64,000 nt of DNA from a bacterium (GTDB taxonomy: Bacteria > Armatimonadota > Zipacnadia > Zipacnadales > Zipacnadaceae): the NCBI GenBank assembly GCA_030603495.1, contig JAUVXR010000013.1, forward strand, positions 1 to 64,000, read 5' to 3'. Under the pieces are notes generated by a model, which ran no database searches, was not told the DNA's origin, and was given only the letters and a program-made list of their open reading frames with translations. The position numbers were made by a program, and so were the translations under genes. This document shows positions 17,531-25,997 of this stretch, piece after piece. The stretch's first letter is position 1. Every line of letters starts with the position of its first letter.

Positions 17531-18316
17531 GTGGATATGGAACTCAACACATTGGCGCAATACAGTCGGCAAGTGGCGGCAATGATGAATCCGAAAGCAG
17601 CCCGGGATCTTGATCAGGCCATAGAAAGCCTGGCGGACGCCGGGCAGTGGGACATCTTAGGGCAGGTGCTGCCAACTGCTTCGGAAGTGGCGGCGCGGCG
17701 CATCGTCGGCCGGCTGATACAACAGGGCGAGTATGATTGGCTGGCCGCGGCAGCCTGCCTGCGGCGGCAACTCCGCCAGCCGGGTCGGGAGGCGACGGGT
17801 GGACGGGTGGCCCGGCAGGTCTTCCGCGACATTGATGCCGAGGAGGATGCCGAAGGCGTACCGGAGCACATTATGGAAGAGGCGCAGGAGTTGGCCAATG
17901 CGGCAGCCGAGCGGCGGGCCATCTCCGAGCGCCAGGCCGCACAGGTAGACCGGGACCCGGTACGCGAATTGATCGTGGAGCAACTGGCCAGTTGCTTGCC
18001 CGAGCAGCGGGCCGGGGAAGCCCTGCTGGTTGTTGCTAAAGGCTGCCCCTTTGACCAGACACGGCGGCAGGCAGCTATCAAACTGGTCAATCATAAACAG
18101 TGGATAAACCAGCTTGTCGCGGCGAAGCGGACTGCCGACCTGATCGCAATCAGTGAGTCAGCTAGGCTCAAGGCGGTGATGGCGAATGCGGCCCGGCTGC
18201 TGGGGGAACAGGTAGCTGGGCTTCAGCAGGCCGGGGACCAGGCGGCGCTCCGTTTTATTGCTGAACATCATCCCAATGGGGAAATCCGCCAGGAAGCTCA
18301 CGATGCGTTAGCTTGA
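17531..18316 (+). CDS. HEAT-repeat-like helical protein
   Basis: The 261-aa protein is almost wholly alpha-helical and rich in Ala, Leu, Arg and Glu, with repeated 30-40-residue units such as DAGQWDILGQVL..., HEAT-like in appearance. It has no signal peptide or membrane segment and probably serves as a protein-protein scaffold. The start is GTG 17531 (AAGGACG upstream) or ATG 17537. Its stop codon is embedded in the promoter of the next gene. I do not recognise a named family. Confidence 0.65.
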   Translation: MDMELNTLAQYSRQVAAMMNPKAARDLDQAIESLADAGQWDILGQVLPTASEVAARRIVGRLIQQGEYDWLAAAACLRRQLRQPGREATGGRVARQVFRDIDAEEDAEGVPEHIMEEAQELANAAAERRAISERQAAQVDRDPVRELIVEQLASCLPEQRAGEALLVVAKGCPFDQTRRQAAIKLVNHKQWINQLVAAKRTADLIAISESARLKAVMANAARLLGEQVAGLQQAGDQAALRFIAEHHPNGEIRQEAHDALA

Positions 18317-18341
18317 CATCACCGTTGACCTCCGATATAAT
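18313..18341 (+). promoter_or_regulatory. consensus promoter for the S1-domain gene
   Basis: TTGACA (18313-18318), a 17-bp spacer and TATAAT (18336-18341) form a perfect sigma-70 consensus. It overlaps the stop codon of the upstream gene, so the S1 gene has its own strong promoter. Confidence 0.8.
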
Positions 18342-18411
18342 CACTACTACTGATAACACCAGATAGGCTCAAGCAAACACGAGCGGACAGGAGTAGATCA
18401 CTTACACCATA

Positions 18412-18792
18412 ATGCCAGTTTCAGTCAGCGAAGTTATAGAGGGTACCGTAACTAAACTGCTGCCCTACGGCGCAGTTGTGGAGTTGCCTGACAGTACGAC
18501 GGGTCTCGTGCACATCTCGGAGATCGCAGAGGGTTACGTAGAGCAGGTCAGTGACCATCTGCGGGAAGGCGATGTGGTGCGAGTGAAGCTTTTGGCTGAG
18601 AAAGAACCAGGCAGGTGGGAGCTGTCCATAAAGCAGACCGAGGCGGGGACTGCGAGCCGTGCTGGGCGGGCGCCCCGCAGGCCTCGGGCTGTTGAGGAAG
18701 ACTTTGAGAGGCGCCTAACCGAGTTTATGCAGAAAAGCAACCGTCGCCAGAACGAGATCCGCCGGCGGGCGGCTCGTGGGGGCGGATACTAG
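18412..18792 (+). CDS. S1-domain RNA-binding protein (YugI/CvfD-like)
   Basis: The 126-aa protein has one S1 OB-fold domain at residues 5-78 (GTVTKLLPYGAVVEL, GLVHISEI, VRVKLL) and a basic Arg-rich tail (RAPRRPRA, NRRQNEIRRRAARGG). This is the layout of the small general-stress S1 proteins YugI/GSP13/CvfD, which bind RNA or the ribosome. AGGAG at 18389 is rather far from the ATG (18 nt), so translation initiation may be weak or the start may be atypical. It has its own consensus promoter, which suggests high expression. Confidence 0.85.
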   Translation: MPVSVSEVIEGTVTKLLPYGAVVELPDSTTGLVHISEIAEGYVEQVSDHLREGDVVRVKLLAEKEPGRWELSIKQTEAGTASRAGRAPRRPRAVEEDFERRLTEFMQKSNRRQNEIRRRAARGGGY

Positions 18793-18923
18793 GATCGGAT
18801 GCTTCGTGTAGAGTTTTGCACCTCTCGGGCGCTATTACATCGCTTGTTAGTCCACCGTTGCGGGAAGCTCGTGTTAGCGCAATGTCAACCGGGATTGGCT
18901 AGAGTCAGGAGGACGCTGTAGAG

Positions 18924-20627
18924 ATGGCCGAAGACGTAACCTCCGAAGGTCCGGAATCCTTGCGAAAAGAGCTAGAGCGGTACCGCTTGGTCGTCAGTGA
19001 TCTTCACGAGAAGATTCGGGAGTTGGAAGCCGAGCTTGAGATAACGACGACGATGGCGGAGATGCCGGGCGTAATCGTTACTCGCCCGGAGTTGCAGCGG
19101 ACCATGTCTCGGCTGATCGGCAAGATCGCGATGATCGTGCAGGCCGAGAAGGTCATGATCTTTCTGTACCACAGTGAGAGCGGGGAACTGGCTCTGCTGC
19201 CCCCTTCGTTGGGGGTAACCGACGACCAAGCCAGCGGGATAGCTATTAGACCCAGCGAGGGTATCGTTGGCGAGGTCTACCAAACGGGCGAGTCAATCAT
19301 CTACAACGACGCACTGAACGATCCCCGTGCTCTGCCCGAAGTTGTCTCCGCCCTGCGCATCCGCAACGGTATTGCTGTGCCGCTGGTCATTAAGCAGCGC
19401 AATGAGCAAGAGCGTATCGTCCACGAGCGGATTATCGGCGTTGCCCACGCATGCAACAAGCGCTACGAGCAGGAGTTCAATCAAGACGACCTGCGGCTGC
19501 TGGAGATGTTGGGGGAGCAGGCGGCGGCCGTGATATCCAACGCCCAGCTCTATATCACGCTAACTGAGGAAAAGGAGCGCCTGGAAGATGCGCTGGAGAG
19601 TATCCGCTCCGGCGTCATTGTGGTCAGCGCCGAAGGCCGTATCCGGCTGATGAATCGGGCTGCTTGCCAGGTTCTGCAACTGCCCGCCGACGGATATGAA
19701 GGCAAGGAGTTGACCGAGGTCATTGCCAATGACCAAGTACGTAGCCTGCTGAATCAGACCTTTGACAGCCTGCGGGAGGAGTCCCTGGAGATCGAGCTGG
19801 ACAACGAGGATGTCTACCGCGCCGAGACCAGCATGGTCGTCGGCGAGAACGGTAGCCCGACGGACGTAGTTGTCATATTCACTGATATTACCGACATTCG
19901 CCACGTCGAGCAGATGAAGACTACCTTCGTCTCGACAGTTTCCCACGAGTTGCGCACGCCGCTAACCTCCATCAAGGGTTTTATCGCCACCCTGCTGGAC
20001 GATACCAGTAGTGTCTACGACGACCAGACCCGCCACGAATTCTACGAGATCATTGATCAGGAGTGCGACCGGCTGACGCGGCTGATCAGTGACCTGCTGA
20101 ATATCTCCCGTATAGAGTCTGGTCGGGCACTAGACATGAATATCTCGCCAGTGGATGTGCGGGACCTGGCCCAGCGGGTACTCGACACCCAGCAGCAGTA
20201 CACCTTACGGCACAATCTGACAAACGAGATACCACCAGACTTCCCCATAATTGAAGCCGATTCCGACCACGTGACCCGCATTCTGGATAACCTCCTGGGC
20301 AACGCTATCAAGTACTCGCCCGACGGCGGGGATATCGCACTCAGCGGGGTGGACGAGGGCGACTCCATCCGTATTGATGTTACCGACCACGGTCTGGGCA
20401 TTCCGGTGCGCCAACACGATAGAATCTTCGATCGGTTCCAGATGGTCGAAGGTGACAGTAATCGCAAGGGTATCAAGGGCACGGGCATTGGCCTGTACCT
20501 GGTTCGCCACTTAGCGCAGGCCCACGGTGGTGACGTTTGGCTGACGTGGAGTGAGGTGGACAAGGGCTCTACCTTCAGTGTCAACCTGCCCAAAGTCCCT
20601 CAGATTGAGCAGAGCAGCGAGCAATAG
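18924..20627 (+). CDS. cytosolic GAF-PAS sensor histidine kinase
   Basis: The 567-aa protein has a short coiled coil (10-45), GAF domain (about 55-210), PAS domain (about 222-325), HisKA dimerisation domain with phospho-acceptor His341 (FVSTVSHELRTPLTSI), and an ATPase domain with N box (DNLLGNAIKYS), G1 (DHGLGIP), F box and G2 (GTGIGLYLV). It has no transmembrane segment, so the signal is intracellular. AGGAGG (18907-18912) precedes the ATG. No response regulator is adjacent; the OmpR-type regulator at 28511 is a possible partner. Confidence 0.95.
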   Translation: MAEDVTSEGPESLRKELERYRLVVSDLHEKIRELEAELEITTTMAEMPGVIVTRPELQRTMSRLIGKIAMIVQAEKVMIFLYHSESGELALLPPSLGVTDDQASGIAIRPSEGIVGEVYQTGESIIYNDALNDPRALPEVVSALRIRNGIAVPLVIKQRNEQERIVHERIIGVAHACNKRYEQEFNQDDLRLLEMLGEQAAAVISNAQLYITLTEEKERLEDALESIRSGVIVVSAEGRIRLMNRAACQVLQLPADGYEGKELTEVIANDQVRSLLNQTFDSLREESLEIELDNEDVYRAETSMVVGENGSPTDVVVIFTDITDIRHVEQMKTTFVSTVSHELRTPLTSIKGFIATLLDDTSSVYDDQTRHEFYEIIDQECDRLTRLISDLLNISRIESGRALDMNISPVDVRDLAQRVLDTQQQYTLRHNLTNEIPPDFPIIEADSDHVTRILDNLLGNAIKYSPDGGDIALSGVDEGDSIRIDVTDHGLGIPVRQHDRIFDRFQMVEGDSNRKGIKGTGIGLYLVRHLAQAHGGDVWLTWSEVDKGSTFSVNLPKVPQIEQSSEQ

Positions 20628-20717
20628 GACAGATTGGCCCGTACCGTCATATCTGCTCGGCAGTATCCGGCTGGTCACCACGCTCCGGGAGGCAGATGCT
20701 GGCACTGGGTTGGTGAG

Positions 20718-20743
20718 GCCTCCTGGCGGGCAGGAGGCTTTTT
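20718..20743 (+). terminator. intrinsic terminator after the GAF-PAS kinase
   Basis: GCCTCCTG (20718-20725) pairs with CAGGAGGC (20731-20738) over a 5-nt loop and is followed by TTTTT. It separates the kinase from the rpiB operon. Confidence 0.85.
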
Positions 20744-20780
20744 GACTGAGGCGGGTCCAAGCCCAACACGGAGGATTAAG

Positions 20781-21245
20781 ATGCGAGTGGCTCTAGGCAA
20801 TGATCACGCCGGGCTGCCGCTGCGGGCGGTGGTCATTGGCTTGCTTGAGTCGCTGGGGCACGAGTTGGTTGACTTCGGCACGGACCAAGGACGGCCGGTG
20901 GACTATCCGTACTTTGCTGCGCGCGTGGCCCGGGCTGTCCGGGACGGCGAGGCCAACCTGGGAGTTGTGATCTGCGGCACCGGTATCGGGAGCAATATTA
21001 CTGCCAACAAGATTTGTGGGGTGTATTGCGCGCTGTGCAACGATGTCTACAGTGCCCGGATGGCCCGCAGCCACAATGCCGCCAACGTAATTGCGTTGGG
21101 CACCCGGGTAATCGGGCCGGGTCTGGCTGAAGAGATACTTCAGGTCTTCCTGGCGACTGAGCCGTCTGCGGAGCCACGCCATGTGGGGCGCCGCGAGTTA
21201 ATCGGCAGACTCGAGGCTGGTGACGAAGAGCTATCCCGGGAGTAG
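20781..21245 (+). CDS. rpiB: ribose-5-phosphate isomerase B
   Basis: The 154-aa protein starts at ATG 20781 with GGAGG 6 nt upstream. It interconverts ribose 5-phosphate and ribulose 5-phosphate in the pentose phosphate pathway. RpiB signatures are all present: GNDHAG (6-11), the catalytic-cysteine loop [15 protein letters not shown] (Cys65) and [13 protein letters not shown] (97-109) with His98. It heads a tight operon with dCMP deaminase, WecA and WecB genes, an arrangement reminiscent of the rpiB-glyA-upp-tagO-mnaA clusters of Firmicutes but lacking glyA and upp. Confidence 0.95.
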   Translation: MRVALGNDHAGLPLRAVVIGLLESLGHELVDFGTDQGRPVDYPYFAARVARAVRDGEANLGVVICGTGIGSNITANKICGVYCALCNDVYSARMARSHNAANVIALGTRVIGPGLAEEILQVFLATEPSAEPRHVGRRELIGRLEAGDEELSRE

Positions 21246-21250
21246 ACAGC

Positions 21251-21745
21251 ATGACTGGCCAAGGTACAGCGAGCAGGTCCGGCGCGCCGCGACCAGACTG
21301 GGACACGTACTTCATGAAGATCTGTCATGTGGTGGCGGAGCGGTGCACGTGTTTGCGCCGGCAGGTCGGTGCACTATTGGTGGCCAACCGTCGCCTCCTG
21401 GCCACGGGCTACAATGGTGCGCCCCAGGGCCTCCCGCACTGCGCAGAAGTCGGCTGCCTAAGAGATAGGTTGCAGATACCCTCGGGCGAGCGCCAGGAAT
21501 TGTGCCGCGGCCTGCATGCGGAGCAAAATGCCATCATCCAAGCAGCGGTTCACGGTGTTGCCCTCCACGATGTGACCTGTTACAGTACCATTCAGCCGTG
21601 CATCACCTGCGCCAAGATGCTCACTAATGCCAACGTCAAGCGAATTGTCTATGAAGGCGACTACCCGGACGAGCTGGCAGCCAAGATGCTGGCAGAGGCA
21701 GGCGTCGAGCTGGTGCGCTGGCCGGCTCACGGAGAAGGTGGATAG
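21251..21745 (+). CDS. dCMP deaminase / ComEB-family cytidine deaminase
   Basis: The 164-aa zinc enzyme deaminates dCMP to dUMP for dTMP synthesis. The zinc motif is LHAEQNA (His89, Glu91 as proton shuttle) and PCITC (Cys117, Cys120). [14 protein letters not shown] and [14 protein letters not shown] match the dCMP-deaminase substrate region. It starts 5 bp after rpiB and its stop overlaps the next start (GTG at 21745). An extra Cys pair near residues 32-34 (CTC) is also seen, possibly allosteric or structural. Confidence 0.93.
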   Translation: MTGQGTASRSGAPRPDWDTYFMKICHVVAERCTCLRRQVGALLVANRRLLATGYNGAPQGLPHCAEVGCLRDRLQIPSGERQELCRGLHAEQNAIIQAAVHGVALHDVTCYSTIQPCITCAKMLTNANVKRIVYEGDYPDELAAKMLAEAGVELVRWPAHGEGG

Positions 21746-22689
21746 TGACTGTGCCCTGGCTGATGGGTGCGGTCATAGCTCTGGTCGTGGCAGCGGTCCT
21801 CACGCCACTGGTGAGAGCCCTGGCAACCAGGATTGGTGCTGTGGACCTCCCCGCACAGCGGCGGGTGCACCACAAGGCGACAGCGACAGGTGGCGGCTTG
21901 GCCATATTTGTTGCTTTCTGGATGGCGGCAGCGCTCGCCGGCGGCCTACGAGACCATGCCGTGGTGGGGATCCTGGCCGGATCAGCGTTTCTGGCGGTCT
22001 TATGCCTGGTTGACGACATGTACCATCTCTCCCCTGCGCCTCGCTTCCTAGGGCAGATAGTCGTGGCTATGATCGCTCTGCAGTGGGGCGTACGTGTGGA
22101 GGGGGTTACCAACCCTCTGGCGCTATTCGGCGGCAGCGACTATCTCTCCCTGGGCATCTGGTCCGGACCGCTGACGGTAGCGTGGATCGTCTTCATGACC
22201 AACGCCATTAATTGGATTGATGGACTCGATGGATTGGCGGCGGGGGTCTGTGCCCTGGCCGCAGGCACGCTGGCAGTGATGGCTATCAATGCGGGGCTGA
22301 CTCAGGTCGGCATACTAAGCGCAGCGGCCGCCGGTGCCTGCCTAGGGTTCCTACCCTATAACTTCACTCCGGCCAGCATCTTTATGGGGGATACTGGCGC
22401 GATGTTCCTGGGCTATCTACTGGCCTGCGTTTCGGTCACCGGTGCGTTTAAGAGCACGGCGGTGCTGGCTGTCTTTGTGCCTGTGCTGGTCCTGGGTATT
22501 CCCATATACGACACCCTCAGCACGACTATCCGGCGGGCAGTCAACGGTCGGTCCATCTACACCGCGGACCGCACTCATCTGCACCATCGTCTGCTCGCCC
22601 GGGGGTTTAGCCAGCAGCAGACGGTACTGCTGATTTACGGCCTTACCGCGCTGCTGTGCGGTATGGCCCTGTGGTTGTGGTTGCGTTGA
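21745..22689 (+). CDS. wecA: undecaprenyl-phosphate GlcNAc-1-phosphate transferase (WecA/TagO)
   Basis: The 314-aa polytopic membrane protein of the MraY/WecA superfamily has about 10-11 helices. Characteristic cytosolic loops are RRVHHKATATGGG (~40-52), LVDDMYHLSP with the Asp pair (~90), NAINWIDGLDGLAAG (~153), NFTPASIFMGDTGAMFLGYLL (~213) and the His loop THLHHRLLARG (~275). It would attach HexNAc-1-phosphate to undecaprenyl phosphate, starting a surface glycan. The WecB homologue encoded immediately after supports UDP-GlcNAc as the substrate pool. GTG 21745 overlaps the previous stop. Confidence 0.93.
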   Translation: MTVPWLMGAVIALVVAAVLTPLVRALATRIGAVDLPAQRRVHHKATATGGGLAIFVAFWMAAALAGGLRDHAVVGILAGSAFLAVLCLVDDMYHLSPAPRFLGQIVVAMIALQWGVRVEGVTNPLALFGGSDYLSLGIWSGPLTVAWIVFMTNAINWIDGLDGLAAGVCALAAGTLAVMAINAGLTQVGILSAAAAGACLGFLPYNFTPASIFMGDTGAMFLGYLLACVSVTGAFKSTAVLAVFVPVLVLGIPIYDTLSTTIRRAVNGRSIYTADRTHLHHRLLARGFSQQQTVLLIYGLTALLCGMALWLWLR

Positions 22690-23852
22690 AGCCTATACCG
22701 GTGGCAATTGTGTTTGGGACGCGGCCTGAGGCGATCAAGCTGGGGCCAGTATGGTCGCGGCTGACGCAGCGGCCCGAGGTGTTCTTGCCGCAGGTGGTGG
22801 TCACGGCGCAGCATCGGGAGATACTGGACCAGATGCTAGCGGTATTCAATATCACCCCGGACGTGGACCTGGACATAATGCAAGCGGAGCAGAGCCTCAG
22901 TGAAGTTACTACTAACGCACTTACCGGTGTGGAACGAGCGCTGCAGGAGCTCCGGCCGCGGATTGTGCTGGTCCAGGGCGATACGACGACGACCTTTGCT
23001 GCGAGCCTGGCGGCGTTCTATCAGAAGATACCGCTGGGCCACGTAGAGGCGGGGCTACGTAGCGGCGACAAGTTCTCGCCCTTCCCGGAGGAGATTAACC
23101 GGCGACTGACCACAGTGCTGGCCGATTTGCACTTTGCGGCCACGCCCCGCGCGGCGGAGAATCTTCGCGCCGAGGGTGTCCGTTCGGAGGCGATCTTCGT
23201 CACGGGTAATCCAGTTGTGGACGCCCTGGAGACGATCCGCCAGCGGAAGCCGACGCTAGCCGGTACGGAACTGGAGTGGGTAGAAGAGCTGCCCGGGCGG
23301 ATACTGCTGGTAACACTGCACCGGCGCGAGAACCTGGGCGAGCCGTTTAGCCGGATTTGCGCAGCGCTGCGGCGGATTCTGGAGGAGCATCCTGACGTTA
23401 CGCTGATATATCCGGTGCATCCCAATCCGGTGGTGCGCCGGGCGGCGGAGGAATTGCTGGGGAGCGTAGCGCGGGTGAGGCTGGTCGAGCCGCCCGATTA
23501 TCTGGTCTTCGTGGCGCTGATGGCGCGGGCCGACTTGATTATCACCGACTCGGGCGGTATCCAAGAGGAGGCGCCTTCGCTGGGGGTGCCCGTGCTGGTC
23601 GCTCGAGAGACCACCGAACGACCCGAAGCCATTGACGCGGGGGTTGCTCGACTGGTCGGCACCAAAACCGATAGGATCGTGGCGGAGGCTGACCGCCTGC
23701 TGGGCAGCCCCAGTGCCTACGCCCGGATGGCTGCCGGCGGATCGCCATACGGGGATGGTCAGGCGGCAGTGCGCATCTGCGATGCGCTGGAGTATCACCT
23801 GGGTATCCGCCCGCAGCGGCCTGGGGAATTCGAGCCGCCCACACAGGAATAG
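22686..23852 (+). CDS. wecB: UDP-N-acetylglucosamine 2-epimerase (non-hydrolysing)
   Basis: The roughly 388-aa protein converts UDP-GlcNAc to UDP-ManNAc. The epimerase signatures are complete: FGTRPEAIKLGPV, TAQHREILDQML, VQGDTTTTF, HVEAGLRSGD, FPEEINRRLT, TGNPVVD, VTLHRRENLG, YPVHPNP, and DSGGIQEEAPSLGVPVLV followed by ETTERPEAI. TTG 22686, overlapping the wecA stop, is the most compact start; GTG 22656 is an in-frame alternative. WecA and WecB homologues together suggest a ManNAc-containing teichoic-acid-like or capsular polymer. Confidence 0.93.
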   Translation: MKPIPVAIVFGTRPEAIKLGPVWSRLTQRPEVFLPQVVVTAQHREILDQMLAVFNITPDVDLDIMQAEQSLSEVTTNALTGVERALQELRPRIVLVQGDTTTTFAASLAAFYQKIPLGHVEAGLRSGDKFSPFPEEINRRLTTVLADLHFAATPRAAENLRAEGVRSEAIFVTGNPVVDALETIRQRKPTLAGTELEWVEELPGRILLVTLHRRENLGEPFSRICAALRRILEEHPDVTLIYPVHPNPVVRRAAEELLGSVARVRLVEPPDYLVFVALMARADLIITDSGGIQEEAPSLGVPVLVARETTERPEAIDAGVARLVGTKTDRIVAEADRLLGSPSAYARMAAGGSPYGDGQAAVRICDALEYHLGIRPQRPGEFEPPTQE

Positions 23853-23872
23853 GACTGGCAAGGAGAAGAGAT

Positions 23873-25015
23873 ATGGCTACGGACAACCAGAGCCAACAAG
23901 CGTGGACCTCGCGGCGCGTCATCGCTACGCTCGCCGTGACCGGCCTGCTGTTGTACATCATCTTCTGGACACCGCCGGTGCTGGGGATCTTCTTCAGCAG
24001 AATAGCCGGCATTATCGCTATGATCCTGCTGGCTGTCGCCTTGGCCTACATCATCAGCCCAGCAGTGCAACGCCTGTCGCAGGTACGGCTGCCACTATCT
24101 GAGCACAACCGGCGGGCACTAGCTGCCGTTGTCGTTATGCTCATCGGCGTTGGACTTATCGTGCTGATTGTCATGACCACGTCTTCCGCCATCAGCGAGG
24201 ATGTCGAAGAGGTCGCCACCTTGGTTAAGGATTTCACCAAGAACCAGCTCCCGGTACTGATTGAGGAGTGGCGATTCGAGGAGCGTATCGAGAAATGGAT
24301 GCGCGACTACCCCGATCTTACCCCCGAGAGCGTCAAGGAGTCTATTGCCAAGCGTGCCGGGGCCTGGACGGAGAGCCTGCTGACACTGGTGGCCAGGGTG
24401 CCCGCCTGGGCGGCCCCGAAAGCTATCTTCATAATCTCGCTGGTCCTGGTACCCTTCCTGGCCTTCTACTTCGTTACCGACAGCCGGAAGATTCGCGCCA
24501 GCGCGCTGGCTCTGCTGCCGCTGGACTACCGCGAGAATGCCAATGAGCTTATCGGTCGCGTTAATGCAACGCTGCATCATTACGTTCGCGGGATGCTCCT
24601 CGTCTGCCTTATCATTGGTGCGGCCACCGCGCTGATTCTTTATGGCGCCGGCGTCAGCACTTACCTGACCCTCGGCTTGCTCACCGGGCTCGCCCAGCTC
24701 ATTCCCTACATCGGCTCCATATTTGCCGGTGTCCTGGTCATAGGGATCCCGCTGCTCCAGGGCAACGCGAATGCTGCATTTATCGTGGCCATACTTTACA
24801 TAATCCTGAACATACTGCAGGCTAACTTGGTCGTGCCCATGGTACTGGGACGGGAGATCAAACTGCACCCGGTGACGATAATCATCGTGCTGCTCATCGG
24901 CGCCGAGTTCGGAGGCGTACTGGGGATGATAGTGGCCGTGCCTGTGGCAGCAATTGCCAAAGTGACTCATCAGTGGTACGGGGACCTGGTCGAGGCTAAT
25001 GAGGAGCCGCTGTGA
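23873..25015 (+). CDS. AI-2E family transporter (PerM/TqsA-like)
   Basis: The 380-aa membrane protein has the AI-2E/PerM topology: helices at the N-terminus (about 17-60), a pair near 80-105, a long amphipathic central domain (110-170), and a C-terminal block with GAGVSTYLTLGLLTGLAQL then IPYIGSIFAGV and ILQANLVVPMVLGREIKLHP, the most conserved part of the family. Family members have been linked to autoinducer-2 export, sodium/proton antiport and permease roles; which applies here is open. AGGAG is just upstream. The next gene overlaps by 4 bp. Confidence 0.9.
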   Translation: MATDNQSQQAWTSRRVIATLAVTGLLLYIIFWTPPVLGIFFSRIAGIIAMILLAVALAYIISPAVQRLSQVRLPLSEHNRRALAAVVVMLIGVGLIVLIVMTTSSAISEDVEEVATLVKDFTKNQLPVLIEEWRFEERIEKWMRDYPDLTPESVKESIAKRAGAWTESLLTLVARVPAWAAPKAIFIISLVLVPFLAFYFVTDSRKIRASALALLPLDYRENANELIGRVNATLHHYVRGMLLVCLIIGAATALILYGAGVSTYLTLGLLTGLAQLIPYIGSIFAGVLVIGIPLLQGNANAAFIVAILYIILNILQANLVVPMVLGREIKLHPVTIIIVLLIGAEFGGVLGMIVAVPVAAIAKVTHQWYGDLVEANEEPL

Positions 25016-25824
25016 GCTGGCTGACGGCAGTTATTTTGGGCGCGATACAGGGTGCCACGGAGTTTCTGCCTGTCTCCAGCTCGGGACACCTGGTGATCTT
25101 TTCCCGGCTGTGTCGCTTGCCGGAATTACCGCTCGCCTTCGTCGTCATCACCCATTTCGGCACGCTGCTGGCTGTAGTGGCCTACTACCGGCGCGATTTT
25201 GGCGATATGCTCCGCTCGCTCGTGGTTTGGTCATCGGCAGAGCCTCGACTCAGATGCAGCCGCCGACTGGTCGTCTTGCTGGCGATTGGGACAATCCCGG
25301 CAGCAGTTGCCGGCGTGTTGTTCGAGGGCAAAGTCGAGGAATTGTTCAACAGCATAGTGGCAGTAGGGGTAGCGCTGGTGATAACCGGGCTGATCCTGCT
25401 GGCAGTGAACTGGCTGTCCGGACGAAAAGAAGAGGAACGCACTACGGTGGTTGATGTTTTGCTCATCGGAGTGGCTCAGGCCGTCGCACTCGTGCCCGGG
25501 ATATCCCGCTCGGGCAGCACCATTGCCGCCGGTCTGGGGCAGGGTCTGCACCGCGATTGGGCTCCGCGCTTTGCGTTCCTGCTGTCAGCGCCGGTAATCC
25601 TGGGGGGCACGGGGCTGGAAATAGTCAGACTCGTTCAGCAGCCCGTGGCCTCCTCCCAGTTAGGGCTGTATCTATTGGGCGGGCTGGTGGCGGCCGCTAC
25701 CGGCTATTTTGCCGTGCATCTGGTGGTGAAAGCCGTCCGCCAGGGCAACTTGATATACTTCTCGGGATATTGTATAGTGCTGGGGATTGCCACCACCCTG
25801 ATCGGGGGAAGGCTCCCGAGTTAG
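25012..25824 (+). CDS. uppP: undecaprenyl-diphosphatase (UppP/BacA)
   Basis: The 270-aa integral membrane enzyme dephosphorylates undecaprenyl diphosphate to recycle the lipid carrier. Both signature loops are intact: QGATEFLPVSSSGHL (about 10-24) and LVPGISRSGSTIAAGL (about 160-175) with the catalytic Glu, His and Arg. GTG 25012 overlaps the previous stop. Its place behind wecA and wecB fits a lipid-carrier-dependent glycan operon. Loss or overexpression in other bacteria changes bacitracin sensitivity. Confidence 0.95.
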   Translation: MSWLTAVILGAIQGATEFLPVSSSGHLVIFSRLCRLPELPLAFVVITHFGTLLAVVAYYRRDFGDMLRSLVVWSSAEPRLRCSRRLVVLLAIGTIPAAVAGVLFEGKVEELFNSIVAVGVALVITGLILLAVNWLSGRKEEERTTVVDVLLIGVAQAVALVPGISRSGSTIAAGLGQGLHRDWAPRFAFLLSAPVILGGTGLEIVRLVQQPVASSQLGLYLLGGLVAAATGYFAVHLVVKAVRQGNLIYFSGYCIVLGIATTLIGGRLPS

Positions 25825-25864
25825 ATGCTTAGCTTGTATTAGGAGCCACATTTCTCCCAGGACT

Positions 25865-25893
25865 GGTAGGACAGGCGTCTCGCCTGTCCTACC
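25865..25893. repeat. perfect palindrome, probable dispersed hairpin repeat
   Basis: GGTAGGACAGGCG pairs with CGCCTGTCCTACC across a 3-nt TCT loop. No T-tract follows, so it is not a standard terminator. The form (xCAGGCxTCxxGCCTGx) resembles the hairpin at 5312-5330, suggesting a repeat family. Confidence 0.5.
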
Positions 25894-25997
25894 GGAACGG
25901 GAGATTTCTTGAACACAACCCCTGGCTCTGCCCCGGGTTATGTGCTGTGTGGCTTGTTGCACCGTGCGCCGTCTGTCTATCGAAGGAGGCAGGAAAG

